Assembly (NCBI RefSeq): GCF_035046485.1
Contig: NC_085137.1
Span: forward strand, 380,184,706 to 380,248,705
Length of the DNA: 64,000 nucleotides
Direction of reading: 5' to 3'
DNA from: Aedes albopictus
Lineage: Eukaryota > Arthropoda > Insecta > Diptera > Culicidae
The notes under the pieces were generated by a model. It ran no database searches and was not told the origin of the DNA. It saw only the letters and a list, made by a program, of their open reading frames with translations. Position 1 is the stretch's first letter; every line of letters starts with the position of its first letter. The position numbers and the translations under genes are program-made. Shown in pieces: positions 33,955 to 44,929 of this stretch.

Positions 33955-34267
33955 TATCTATATATATAAAAATGAGTTCAAAGTTTCTTTGAGGCAACAA
34001 AACTCACGAACGGGTGAACCGATCAGCATGACTCTTGCACGGCTCGGTTCGTATTCGTGTTGGCTGTGTTTATATGTCCAAGAAGTTACGAAAAACAACT
34101 TGAAAAGTAAGAAAATTGATAAAGTACTGATTTTCGTGAGCTGGAAAGGAAATCAACACGATTGAAATGAAACCAATCTAGAGTGCGGTGACGTTATGAC
34201 CTGTTATGACCTCAACAGTTGTCAAACGACCACAGCTTGGCAAGACAAAGTTTGCCGGGATAGCTAG
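33955..34267 (+). repeat. Dispersed repeat '…TTTGCCGGGATAGCTAG', forward copy
   Basis: Reverse complement of the copy at 16221-16515. Begins 'ctatatatataaaaatgag' and ends 'gccgggatagctag'. The interior contains 'cacgaacgggtgaaccgatc'. No duplication of flanking sequence was evident. Confidence 0.7.
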
Positions 34268-34786
34268 TATTTGTTAAAAATAACGCTATAAACTTAAAAC
34301 AATTTGTAAGGTCCGGCGGTTGATGAATTTATAAATAATTATGGCAAAAACTTCAGAGGAAGTAAACAACTTCATTGAAGAATCGTACAGTCCAAGTAAC
34401 ATTTTGATGAGCAATAAGTCTTGTAGAGGTTTTGATAACTTTCATAAAACCATATACGTTCAGTTTTGGTTTCATGATAGTTATAGTAACCTCTTCTCGT
34501 CTATTTGACTAAAAATGTAACATGGGACGATATTTTGAGGAATCTACTGATGAAATTCAGAACAATTTTTAATTCCAAAAAAAAACTAAAAATTACTTCA
34601 ATGTTAGTTTTTCTATAGAAAGTTGGTACACTTACTGTGATTTTTTTGTCTATGCTTCGGAAATATGTCGTTAATGAAGTCCTTGATCAATTGTAAAAAT
34701 TCTACCTTATTAATATATTGAATGATTTTTTCCAATTAACTTCTGAAGAATATCATGATTATGTACAAATTTCCATTCAAAAACAT
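34268..34786. other. Unassigned AT-rich sequence
   Basis: One 'tccaagtaacattt' word at 34393 resembles the CCCAAGTAAC terminus but lacks a partner. Nothing else could be supported. Confidence 0.35.
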
Positions 34787-35276
34787 CCCAAGTAACAAAA
34801 AGTTCAGTTATGAGGGTTCTTTATGAGCTCAGCTGCTTGCTAGAGGTTGCTCTTAAGCCTTCTAAGCAGCTTCATTTTTAAGTAGTTTCGGAACTTGAAA
34901 GTTGACATAAGGAAGCTGGAAAGCCTTCTAAGCAGCTTCCGACGGAATTTTCTCAAAATGAATGAAAAAATAAAACTATACTTTTCTAGTTCACCACAGC
35001 TCTTATTGTGTGCTTGTATTGCGTGAACCACGACCTAACTTACTTAGTCATGTCAAGTTCTTATGAAGATTTGAACTGGGTCATCTTGCGTGATAACCTG
35101 CTCTCATATCGCTGCGCTGTTGTAAACTCATGCAATGATAAGGCTAACTGTGCTACTGTACTAGCTGCCGGCACACAATGATCCATTTTAAGAAAAGCTG
35201 GCAGAAACTCAATTTTTGAACATCTCTTAAATGAATTTCTGTACATCGATCATACATCTACAATACCAGAAGCGTT

Positions 35277-36792
35277 GACTGTCTTTTAAAGAAAATTATG
35301 ATTTTCTTTCTTTCTTTCTTTTTTCTTTTTATGGGTTTTCAGTTGGAGCTGCGTGACAGCTTGTTTGTCAAGGCTGAACCCGTTATTCAAATTTCATCTC
35401 TACAAAGACCAATGTTTAGACGGAATAGGCTATGTTGCCCAATTTAACACTAGTTTTTACATTGTGCCTTAGTAGTTTTAATCAAAATTTTGCATTTTCC
35501 CTCCCATAGATGTATTAGTCATGTCCGCCCTCAGTCATGTGAAGTCTATGAAGCTATCAGAATAAATCTTAACCCGCGGAACCTGAAGCCCCAGGAATGT
35601 TTAGGTCCTTGCTATTACTTCTTGGAAATAACATAACACAAAATGCTGTCTATGTTGACAACTGTGCCTATGCTATCTCCAAAAAATATTACGGTCAAAT
35701 ACCAATTGAAGACAACAACCGTTACTGCGATAACACCTATGTTGGTAGCCACCTACAGCTCTGGCGCCATCCCCAATGATAGACACTAGTTTTAAACATG
35801 TCATGGGCTTCCAATGATACAAGATACGAAAACAGCTTAACTGTTAAAACAGAGCCAATCCGTTCATTTATCCTATCGGTCCTACCTAGATAAACCAAGT
35901 CATTTTCTCCCCCGTACCCTAGAAATGACAGCCTAGTTATACACAAGTTACGTCCTTCAGCTTAGAAACAATCAGTTTTTGTCCAAAATGTCACGTCGAA
36001 CGCATTGACGTCAATAAAGTGTTAGAGTATGGTCCACTGCACGAACTTGGGCCGGCCCGCCCACTCCCAAAGATAATTTGGCGTTTGAGCGGTGTCGTCA
36101 CCGCTCAAAAGTCAAACCATGTGTGAGAGCGAGCAGGCCAATAAAAATTCAAGCAGTAATCCATTGTTCGCACGTTGGCTTCGAATCTATCAGCACTATT
36201 AAGTGCTGCAACTTTCCTTCCTACTATTCGGTTGATTTCACTAGATTTAGAGAATATTACTGGATATCATTGTAATTTTTAAAAGAAGCAAATCTGTTTT
36301 GATAAAATTACTAATTTAAATATATTTAATTATTGAATTTATATTACTCAAGTTATAGTAAATTTAGTAGTTAATCAAAATCAACCAAAAAATGTGGGAA
36401 AGAAAGCCCAAACAGCATTTTCAAGTCTACTGGCAATAAAAAGGTTTCAAAACCTGTCACAAAACCTATAATATTTCTACTAGGATTTGCAATGATCATT
36501 AAAACCTTCTCAAATCCAACCGACTTGAAACTATTGCTTGGGTATAGAATCTATTGAGCCCTGGCGGTCCCTCCGTGTTTATCGAGCATCTCTGATGAAT
36601 ATGCCAAAACATATGAACAGCCATACTCCATCTGCAGCAGCCGGTTCGTGATGAACCGTTGGAGGCGCATTAAAGTGTTAAAAAGGTGATATGATTCACT
36701 AAAGAATACTAGATTGCAATAACCTTCACTTTAATACCGTCAAACCCTGCGAACTTAGCCAGGGACTGTCTTTTAAAGAAAATTATGATTTT
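35277..36792 (-). repeat. 1.46-kb segment between 29-bp direct repeats
   Basis: A perfect 29-bp direct repeat starting 'gactgtcttttaaagaaaat' occurs at 35277-35305 and 36764-36792. The segment between, read on the reverse strand, ends in a (GAAA)-rich purine tract next to the repeat (35306-35333), as expected for a reverse-transcribed insert. The body has no recognised gene; a 60-codon frame at 35597-35779 is unassigned. A long TSD or a duplication by another mechanism are both possible. Confidence 0.5.
36407..36542. mobile_element. Small MITE-like inverted repeat, ~136 bp
   Basis: 'cccaaacagcattttcaagt' and, in reverse, 'cccaagcaatagtttcaagt' form imperfect termini. No clear TSD. Possibly a very short relative of the CCCAAGTAAC group. 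Confidence 0.45.
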
Positions 36793-37556
36793 GTATCTTT
36801 ATACAGCGCTAAATAGCTGCTGATGGAATAATTGCTGGTTTTTTAATAAAGAACACAAGCAAATTCAACCACTACAAAAGTCTTATAATATATGTAATTC
36901 AAAGGCTTGCACAAGTTTATTCGTAAGTTCTTGTGTGTATTAGGCACCTGCAATGGAAAAAGAGATAAAAAATAACAGTTTTGGCTTCAAATCAACATCA
37001 CATATTATTAGTAAGACAAATTCTTATACTTTTACTTCAAAGTGTCTTACAAATCGGTCCCAGCTACTCCCCGCGCAGATATTCGGCTCAAACGCTCGTC
37101 TTAGTATGCAGAATTGATTAAGGAAAATTGCTGCTGCCAAGAGCTGCCAAACTTTAACGCCATAATGATATGTGTATAGCCAAATTGTATGAGAAACAGC
37201 AATTTTGTTCGGAATTCGTTCGAAGAAATCGACAAATAATGAAAATGCCATTAATATGAAATTGGGAGGTCAATAATGTTTCAGTATATTCATTTGGACT
37301 AAAACTAGCAGACTACTATGATTTGAGAATTTCTGCCACGTATTTTAAAATCTGGACCACTGTGCGGCAGAGCATTGATTGAAGTCAGATTTCTCCCGCT
37401 GTGAATTCATCGCAATTATGGTGCTGGGGTAAAGTATGGGGCATTCACGCATCAGCTTCCGGTTCGAATTCGGTACGCATCATATTTTTTTTTATCTGCA
37501 CTTCAGTTCATTAATTTGATAAATTCAAACTTTCTGTCCTTAAAAATATCCTTATA

Positions 37557-37825
37557 CCGTCTACCCCCGTTGGTTTGACCTCATCCAATCTGAACACTTT
37601 TTAATTTGACCCCCTCTAATCTGCACATCGTTCAAACTAAAAATGGTTCAAACGTCATTCTGCTCATGGAACGGGGTGAAACGGAACGCAGAATCAAAAC
37701 AAAACAGCAAAAAGGGTTACCATCAGTGTGTTTTTCGATGCTCACAGGATTACTAGAAGTTCAGATTAAAAAATGAACCCCGTTGGTTTGCATGAGGTGT
37801 CGTTCAAACCAACGGGGGTAGACGG
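37557..37825. mobile_element. 269-bp TA-flanked MITE ('CCGTCTACCCCCGTTGGTTTGA')
   Basis: The left end 'ccgtctacccccgttggttt' matches the reverse of the right end for 23 of the first 24 bases. TA lies at 37555-37556 and 37826-37827. The core 'ggtttga' recurs as variants within ('atttgaccccc' at 37606, 'gttcaaac' words). No coding sequence. Confidence 0.88.
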
Positions 37826-38438
37826 TAGAGTAGTTTTTGCAAAAATGATAAAAAAATCTCATCTCAGATTGCTGTCTGCTTAAGAGATTAAAATTGAGCA
37901 GGAACTTATGTACTAATTGTTAAGTGCCCCACACAATGCATACGTTTGCGTGTACTTGACAGTAGTTTGACACATTTCCCATGGGAAAACTGTCAAAAAA
38001 CGCAAACCTGGACGGAACGGACGCTATGTGTTCCAGGCTTTAGCCTATTAAGCAGCTAGAAAGTTCCATTCGGAACTTTATCTGAACTTCGTGGAACTTG
38101 AAAGTGTTATTTGTCATGGGAAGCTGAACTTTTGGTTACTTGGGATACCAACATACGCTGAAATTTCACCAAGAATTTAAATCTGAAAATTTTCGAAATC
38201 TTCGTTCGAAAATAGAGTTAGACTATGTTCTCTATCAATGTTTTGACAAACTTAGGGATTCGGTTGTGAACTCTTCTAAAAATCTTAGCTAACATGATTA
38301 AAATCCGCGTTTCCTCCTCTGATTAAAAAAAAAGAATGTTCTACTTATATCACACTGGGCCAGACCGCAAATTTGGGAGGAAAAGCATATTTTGACCATG
38401 AAAATGATGCTTTGGAAGTGTCTTCGGTAATATTATTA

Positions 38439-39329
38439 CCGTAATCCGGGGTATCATTGATCAGCGGGGTAACATTGATCGGCTTGACCCAGCTCATGAA
38501 ATGTTCAAACAAGCATTTTACATTGAATCAGTTTCTACTATGGAATGGTATATCGTAATCTGCTTTCATATAGCTATTAAATGACATGCAATTTATGAAA
38601 ATTTAATTTCATAAACATTGAATTAAATCGATTTTTCCATAGCTGTGTTTCGTAACGCAATGAGATACATTGTCAAACATTCATGCTTGGCGTGAATACT
38701 AGATACAATATGAGGCTCGAAATCACAGTATTATTTCAATATGATATCCTAGAGTTGGATTTAATGAACGAAAATTTGATGAAAATGTTATTTTTCAGTA
38801 AAATATACGATTTATTAAAAGTCGGCTATCAATTCCTTAAGCCATTGCCTACCTTTAGGCGTTATTCGTGGTTTAGGGGTTTTTAATCCTTAAATAACTT
38901 AAAAAGTACATCATTTGTAAGAATTTGGAATTTAGTAAGAAAGCGTATTTTCAACACAAATGAACATTGATCACTGACATGATCAATGTTACCCCAAACC
39001 AACAAAATCAAAAATTAGATTAAAAAACCTATTTAAACATGTTTTAAAGTTACTTCCGGAAAAATTGGCTTTCTCAGTCTTGGACTATTCAAAACTCACC
39101 GTTTTGAATAGTCCAAGACTGAGAAAGCCATTTTTTTCCGGAAGTAACAAATTTCCAGTCGCACTCACCCAGCATGTTTTAAAGTTTTACAATACTTTTT
39201 CGAGTAGCTTAACACATACTCAGAGGGCCAGTACTTGTTTTAAAAATATAAAACATGTAACGTTTGCTTTAACAAGAGAATTATTCAAGAAAGACAGATA
39301 ATTCTGATCAATGTTACCCCGGTTTACGG
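38439..39329. mobile_element. 891-bp TA-flanked MITE ('CCGTAATCCGGGGTATCATTGATCAG')
   Basis: Left end 'ccgtaatccggggtatcatt'; the right end in reverse is 'ccgtaaaccggggtaacatt'. Both continue 'gatcag'. TA lies at 38437-38438 and 39330-39331. The core 'ggggtaacattgatc' is repeated immediately inside the left end and reversed at about 38980-38994 ('gatcaatgttacccc'). A long hairpin (39049-39148) lies in the right half. The 67-codon frame at 38683-38886 is not recognised. Confidence 0.88.
39049..39148. repeat. Near-perfect 47-bp stem hairpin
   Basis: Arms 39049-39095 and 39101-39148 are separated by 'tcacc'. The 30 bp next to the loop ('tctcagtcttggactattca' included) pair without mismatch; the only difference further out is a one-base slip in an A-run. 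It lies inside the TA-flanked MITE and is much better preserved than the element around it. Confidence 0.85.
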
Positions 39330-39370
39330 TACCATTAATTTAGGCTTTAATTTTGTACATGTTATATTTA

Positions 39371-39487
39371 GGGTGGCCGGCAAAGTTTCTCTAAATAGAT
39401 TGAAGAAAAACTTTCTAGAACATTGTTTTAAGCTTACTTAAAAACTGAAAAGTTTATATTTTATTTTGAAATTTGTCGAGACCATCC
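39371..39487. mobile_element. Possible 117-bp TA-flanked MITE
   Basis: 'gggtggccggcaaagttt' on the left and, in reverse, 'ggatggtctcgacaaattt' on the right, with TA at 39369-39370 and 39488-39489. Match quality is moderate. Confidence 0.5.
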
Positions 39488-39559
39488 TAATTGTAAGATG
39501 CACAAAATTATAGCCCATATTAATACTAACAATATTGCTGAAGACACTCGATCTCTTAA

Positions 39560-39682
39560 GAGCCTGTCCATAAACTAATGGGTCTGGCTAAATAAAAAAA
39601 AAAGTATTCACGAAAGTTCACGGTGGGGGAGGGGGGGTCTGAGATGACCAAAATTGAGTCTACGTAGTTTATGGACAGCGCC
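39560..39682. mobile_element. 123-bp MITE with TAA duplication
   Basis: Ends 'gagcctgtccataaacta' and, in reverse, 'ggcgctgtccataaactac'. TAA lies at 39557-39559 and 39683-39685. A G-run is near the middle ('gtgggggaggggggg'). Confidence 0.72.
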
Positions 39683-39689
39683 TAAACAT

Positions 39690-40000
39690 CATCGTCATGT
39701 TTAACATATCTTTCGTGATCTGGTCCAATGTGCTGTGCAGTAGTAGACCTGTATGGGCTATGAAGATAATATCTACAACTGCGTTCAACCGTGAAACCGA
39801 AAAAGATGAAGATATTGTCGATAAATTTTTGATGCGACACTTTGTTGCCCGCGTGGCCACAAAGCCAGCAAAACCCGACTGTCCGACACCTTCTTCAACT
39901 TCTCACATCAACACTAAACTCGCAGGAATGTTGTTTGTTTCGTGTCTTCTCCGTCACGTGGGTTATTAAATATATCTCTCCTTCTTTTTACTTTTGTCAA
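39690..40000 (+). other. Unassigned open frame region
   Basis: A 90-codon frame (39697-39969) has coding-like composition in part ('FNRETEKDEDIVDKFL') but no recognised family and no supporting splice sites. It lies directly upstream of the possible promoter at 40073. Confidence 0.25.
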
Positions 40001-40072
40001 CCACACTTTCCAATCGATGAATGGGACAAACTTGTCTCGTTTGCATAAGTCCCAGTCCCATTCCCAACCGTG

Positions 40073-40423
40073 TATAAAGGCCTCTCATGCGCGCGCGGAA
40101 CAGATCCATGCGATCGCATTCAAATCGAAAATTCCCCGAAAAGACCTGTTCGATGGTCAAAGCGACGAACCGAACTGTTCCACCATCTTCGTTTTGTTTT
40201 CAAACCAAATTCGAATGGTTTACGTGCCCCAGTTTTCGTATTGGTACTTGGTTTTCTTTCAAAATAATGACTGTTTGCATCGTCGATTAGTTACGCGAAC
40301 CGAGGGATTTAATCGATCCGCCGAAACTGCCGCCGCCGTGTGGATTTGCGCCATTAACTACTGACTGTCGAACGGAGCGGTGATAAAACCTCTTGGTCGC
40401 GTTGTTGAAGCGCTCCGGTAGAG
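40073..40423 (+). promoter_or_regulatory. Possible promoter and 5' untranslated exon
   Basis: A TATA-like box 'tataaag' at 40073-40079 lies in a GC-richer, apparently low-copy stretch. About 345 bp downstream is a consensus donor: 'gag' then 'gtaagta' at 40421-40430. No long frame with a convincing protein runs through, so the exon would be untranslated. This is the best gene-start candidate in the window. It rests on two short motifs and could be chance. Confidence 0.35.
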
Positions 40424-40770
40424 GTAAGTACACACATGCGAAGCCATCAGGCAATGGATAAATGTACGAGTAAATTGCAAAGAAAGAAACTTTCCCATTC
40501 AATTTCCTTCTGGGAACATGATTTTCATCTGTGCGCGCACAGTTTGACTGAGTTGTAAGCTCTCATCTTCCGATGCGGTATGTTGAGGGATGCAAAAGTT
40601 GCTCGCGCCATCAACTTTGTGCGCCTTCGAAAGGCGGTTTCTACTCATTTGGAGAGATGTGTGAATGAATGAGCATTGGCGTAGCAAGAGTGCGACTAGA
40701 TAATGCGAGGAACTTCAGTTGGCTTTTGGATCTAGGAAAATACTTATCTCATGTAAATCGAATTATTTTG

Positions 40771-41040
40771 AAGGGCCCGTTCAGCCGATGTGGTAGATGA
40801 ATGGGACTGACCACGCGGGATCGATTCTCGGTAGATCCAGGAACTTTTTGTTATAGAAATTTCCTTGACTTCTTTGGGCATAGAGCATCTTCGTGCCTGA
40901 CACACGATAAACACATGCAAAATGTACATTTGCTGAGGAAACTCTCAGTTAAGCACTGTGGAAGTGCTCATAGAACATTAAGCAGAAAAACAGATGTTGT
41001 CCCAGTTGAGATGTTACGCAAAAAAGAAAAAATAAGCTCA
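40771..41040 (+). mobile_element. Feilai-like SINE
   Basis: A head with a B-box-like 'gggatcgattctcgg' (40816-40830) is followed by the body 'tagatccaggaactttttg', 'gaaatttccttgacttc', 'gggcatagagcatcttcg', 'cacacgataaacacatgc' and 'gtggaagtgctcatagaac'. The 3' end is 'gttacgcaaaaaagaaaaa'. These blocks in this order are characteristic of the Aedes Feilai family, known from the literature and recalled here. The A box is weak; no TSD was found. Confidence 0.78.
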
Positions 41041-42255
41041 GATTATGCAGCAAATCTCAGTAATATTTTTTTTTTTCAATATTAATGTGAAATTCAGTCC
41101 ACAAGACATTAGGGGGTGCATATTTCTCCCCACCTCTAGCTACGCCCATCCGAGAGTGTAGCGTGTCTGTGTTTGCCAGCCTCATGCAAACTCAAACGAG
41201 TTAAAAGTTGCACAATTTAACTAGCGTTGGTCCATCTGATGTCGAAGATTGGATTCCATTCGATTGTTAGTACGATTTGGTTCAGAGCTAGAAACGCAAT
41301 CTACGCTCAATGAAGCAATTTAAATAAGCGTCAAATTGATTATTGGAAATTCCGCTTGCCGTCAATTTGGTAGTAGCGTGATTCGTCCGAGAGGCACGTT
41401 GAGCAATAATGAAAAGAAAACAACTTGCGGTGAGTTCAACGACTGCCGGAGCCAACGATGACGACGAAGACGACGACGCCGCACGCTTCCACCTGAACGA
41501 CCGGCTTGGCGCGTTGGATGTGCTCTATGATTATGCTTTATGAATTTTAAGGAAACCAGGCCGCCTCCCCGGTATCGGTCATCCACATCGAAATCGCACC
41601 ACAAAGCAGTAATGAACCGATCGATGCGATGGCAGCTAAATTGTATATTTTGGTTTTGCACTTCTGGAAACAAAACGGAATTGTTTTTTTTAATAACAGC
41701 ACGCCAAATTCGAACCGCGCAGCTTTACCGGCAGTCATTCCGACAGCTAGTGCCGGCACGGCATGCAAAATTCAATTCGAAATGGTGGCATTTTGGCAGC
41801 GTGAGGAATTTCACGTGGCCGCCGCCCGCCACCGCCCGTCTTATGTTGCTCGATCACTTTGTGTGTAGGGCATTGCGTAAGCGTAGTTTTGTACGATCTT
41901 CCAATGGTGGTTGCGATGCGATGCACGATGTGTGTCAGGTTGTCAAAAAATCCAACACATTCGCGTGCCCTTGTACGGAACCTTTTTACGTAGAGCTCTT
42001 GGAATGACAAAAGAAACCAATCAAACAAACCGGCATTGCCCGGGGGTATGCATTTTCTGTTTCGGCAAAAAATGCGTGCTGTTGTGTAATATTGACTTAT
42101 GTTGGATGATAACATGCCGACAATGTGTAATCGAAATGATCATTGAGAAAGTACAGCCTGTAAGAGTTATTAAGAAAAAGCAATTTATTCCAGCGGTGAT
42201 GAAGCTTTTCTCGTGCAAAACCCATTTCATGACACCAGAAATCATATCGTTAATC
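41041..42255. other. Unassigned; GC-richer part 41380-42010
   Basis: Contains a 45-codon frame 41409-41543 starting ATG with an acidic run ('ANDDDEDDDAARF') and a donor-like 'gcggtgagt' after its eighth codon. Also several overlapping frames of up to 155 codons with no recognised domain. It could include exon sequence of an unknown gene; the support is weak. Confidence 0.25.
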
Positions 42256-42267
42256 TGGCTTCTGAAA

Positions 42268-42500
42268 TTTAAGGTTGAATGATTCGTCATTGACATAATC
42301 GTCATCATTGTAAATCCGAAAGCAGTTTCCTCGTTCAAAACTGAAATTTTCTCAGTGAAAATGTATTCACTGTATTGCTGGTGGAGAATGTAGTACAGTG
42401 AATACATTTTCAGCGCAAACATTTAAGTTTTGAGCAAGAAAACTGCTTCCGATTTTTCAATGATGAGGATTAAGTCAATGACGAATCCTTCAACCTTAAG
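42268..42500. repeat. 233-bp palindrome
   Basis: Arms 42268-42378 and 42393-42500 pair with about one mismatch per eight bases ('gtgaaaatgtattcactgta' against 'tacagtgaatacattttca'). The arms are closed by a short GC-containing loop. Probably a small foldback MITE; no clear TSD. Confidence 0.72.
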
Positions 42501-42539
42501 CCTTGAACTCTTAAAGAAAGCCGCAAGCTTGAATTTTGA

Positions 42540-43760
42540 GCCACCCTTTTGGATTTAAGTCCGCCATATTGAAAATTCTGGTTGCCATTTTTGGACTCCA
42601 GACACCTTTCCCATACCAGATATACCCATATTGAATGGTTTAAGGCCTTAAAAATCTTTTAATCAGCCGCCATCTTGGATATTGGACCGCCATATTGGTT
42701 ATTCTGGTTGTTATTTTTGGACTCCGGAAATACTCTCTATACCAAATATACCCATATTAAATAATTAATTAACCTAAAACACCGTTGAACCACCAGCCAC
42801 TATCTGGACTATTAGGACATCATCTTAGATCTTAGATCGCCATCTTGGTTATTCTGGCCTCCATTTTTGGACTCCGAACGTATTCTCCATACTATTTATA
42901 TATACCCATATTGTAGAGCCTAACACACCATTAAGGGGTTACATACCTTGCAAAAATAAAATATCATCGAACTTTTTTTATTGCATACACTGAAACCTCC
43001 ATTTAAGTCGATGCATGGCTGATCGAAAATAATTTTTACCGTGCAAGCAATGACTAAACTATACAGTTTTATATTTTTTGACAAATCTCCTTTGTCATGC
43101 GAAGTGTTAAAAAATATAAAAGTCTTTAGTTTTGTCATCACTTGTATGGTAAAAAATATTTTCGATCAGCCATGCATCGACTTAAATGGAGGTTTCAGTG
43201 TATTCTGAAAGAACACTAGCAAGGCAATACACATTCCAAGTTTCATAAAGATTGGAGCACTAGAACCATATTTACAGCCTATTGAAGCGCGCACAGGGCA
43301 AAGCGCGAAACTTTAAACACGATTGTCTCGAAGTAGAGTTTCTAAGTTCCGTTACGGTGATCACAACATCTTAAAAACTAGTTGACCGATTTAGACTGTT
43401 CGTATTTCAAATCTCGAGGTACTCCAGAAATCTTCCCCATACCAAATATACCCATATTCAATGGTTTTAGAGCCTAAAACCATTGAATATGGGATTTCCG
43501 TTCATTTGGATATTACGGTTGCCATTTTTGGACTCCAGACATCTTCCTAAAACCCCGTTAAACAGCTGCCATCTTGAATTTCGAGCCCCCATCTTGGATT
43601 TTGGACCGCTAACTTGGATATACTGGTCGTTATGTTTGGGCTTCAAACATCATCCTCATACCAAATATACCCCATATTGAATGGTTTTAGAGCCTAAAAC
43701 TCTATTTAATAGCCGCCATCTTGAATATAAGGCTGTCATCGTGAGTTTTTGGGGACCAAC
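42540..43760. repeat. Tandem array of ~110-150-bp units ('CCGCCATCTTGGAT')
   Basis: Units contain 'ccgccatcttgga', 'ggttattctgg', 'ttttggactcc', 'ataccaaatatacccatatt' and 'gcctaaaac' in order. Copies start near 42560, 42670, 42820, 43490, 43565 and 43710. The array is broken by a TA-flanked MITE (42988-43200) and ~220 bp of other sequence. At 43451-43493 a unit junction forms a perfect palindrome with 20-bp arms and a 3-nt loop. Confidence 0.72.
42988..43200. mobile_element. 213-bp palindromic TA-flanked MITE
   Basis: 'cactgaaacctccatttaag' and its exact complement at the right end begin an inverted match of about 60 bp ('gtcgatgcatggctgatcga' follows on both sides). TA lies at 42986-42987 and 43201-43202. 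The centre is AT-rich. Confidence 0.88.
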
Positions 43761-44555
43761 ATCGTGGAATTCTCAAGTGTTGATTTTCGCACAAAGTTCA
43801 TCAACCATGCTAAAGCTTACAAAAATGTCACAGTTTGATGTGTCGCAAGGTGCGGCTTGGTTCAGTTTTAAAACCCTTTCGAGACGGAGCGCATAAAAGT
43901 GAAATCTCCATACAAATGGCTCAACTTTGGCTCTCTAAAACTCTTAAATTTCCAAACAAAACAACAATTATTTTTCCTCATTTGAAAGAACTACTCTTTA
44001 TCTTTCGATTTCTAGCTTTGACTACCTAGATTAAACGGAAATAAAAATTTTGCGAACTTTTTGTTTACCTTGTTGTGGAAAATCTCACAGGCAATGTTAA
44101 CAAAAGTTTAATTGCACACATACAAGAACAGGTAATGGCTGAATTATCGAAACAGTTTACATCACATAAAACAAAGTCTAAACAGATGAAAAAATATGCA
44201 AAACTGTTACCGCTCAACGGCACAATTGTGCTGGTTCGTCACGAAAGGGATATACGACCAAGATCTACCAGTGCTGGTCCGGATCACTGAAATGACCATA
44301 ACTCCGGAACATTTTGACCGACCTGGACCATTTTAATAGCGAACAATGCGGTAAAATTCCGGTTGAAATGTGTTACCCTTTTTTACACAGACATACATAA
44401 ACACTAGGTTTTTGTGTCATCTTCAGTTCATGTCTTCAGGGACCAAGATGACACAAAACCTCAGTGTTGAAATTTTGGGCACATAATAAAGCTCGTTTTC
44501 TCATACTAAAAGACTGCGTAGCCGTCAATAGAATGAGCTTTACCTACTGCAGCCT
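43761..44555. other. Unassigned; weak similarity to 60.9-61.1 kb
   Basis: 'accataactccggaacattt' at 44296 and the following 'gaccgacc' resemble the leader of the tandem array near 60.95-61.04 kb ('ttccggagttatggccattt' in reverse). A short inverted pair lies at 44390-44460 ('ttttgtgtcatctt' against 'aagatgacacaaaa'). No gene was recognised. Confidence 0.4.
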
Positions 44556-44929
44556 TTTCTGGGTTGTAAAATGGTGAGTCGACAAGGAGCGTTCAATAGC
44601 TCTGGTTCTCATAAGTTTATACTTCCACGGGTCAATCGACGACAAAGACCGCCAGCTAAGAGTTGTATGCTTAGCTGGACGGTACTGCAGACTGGGCACT
44701 GTTGCACTTCTGGCTTCAGCTATATTGAGAAGGTACGCTCCGAGATTCTGTTTACCAAAGAGATTGGTATCGGATCAAATTCTGCTATATTTTGGCCTAC
44801 GAGGTGAACATGCATTTCGTCCCCGTGGAATTGGTTTCCTGCTCAGCACTCACGCTTACACTGCGCTCATGAAGTGGGAACATATCAATGAGAGAATAAT
44901 TTTGCCCAGATTAAGAACACGGGTTTGAA

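Larger units (their letters stand above)
34787..38144. mobile_element. Composite element with CCCAAGTAAC-type termini, 3.4 kb
   Basis: Left end 'cccaagtaacaaaaagttca'; the right end read in reverse is 'cccaagtaaccaaaagttca', 19 of 20 identical. Subterminal 'ctaagcagct' / 'agctgctta' and 'ggaacttgaaagt' blocks add to the symmetry. Only AT is shared at the flanks, so the TSD is uncertain. The interior contains at least three further insertions (35306-36763, 36407-36542 within that, 37557-37825), which explains the size. The termini are related to the MITE at 3845-4973. Confidence 0.62.

Noticed and set aside
41409..41543. Acidic 45-codon frame with ATG start
   Set aside because: Too short and unsupported; mentioned only within the region entry.
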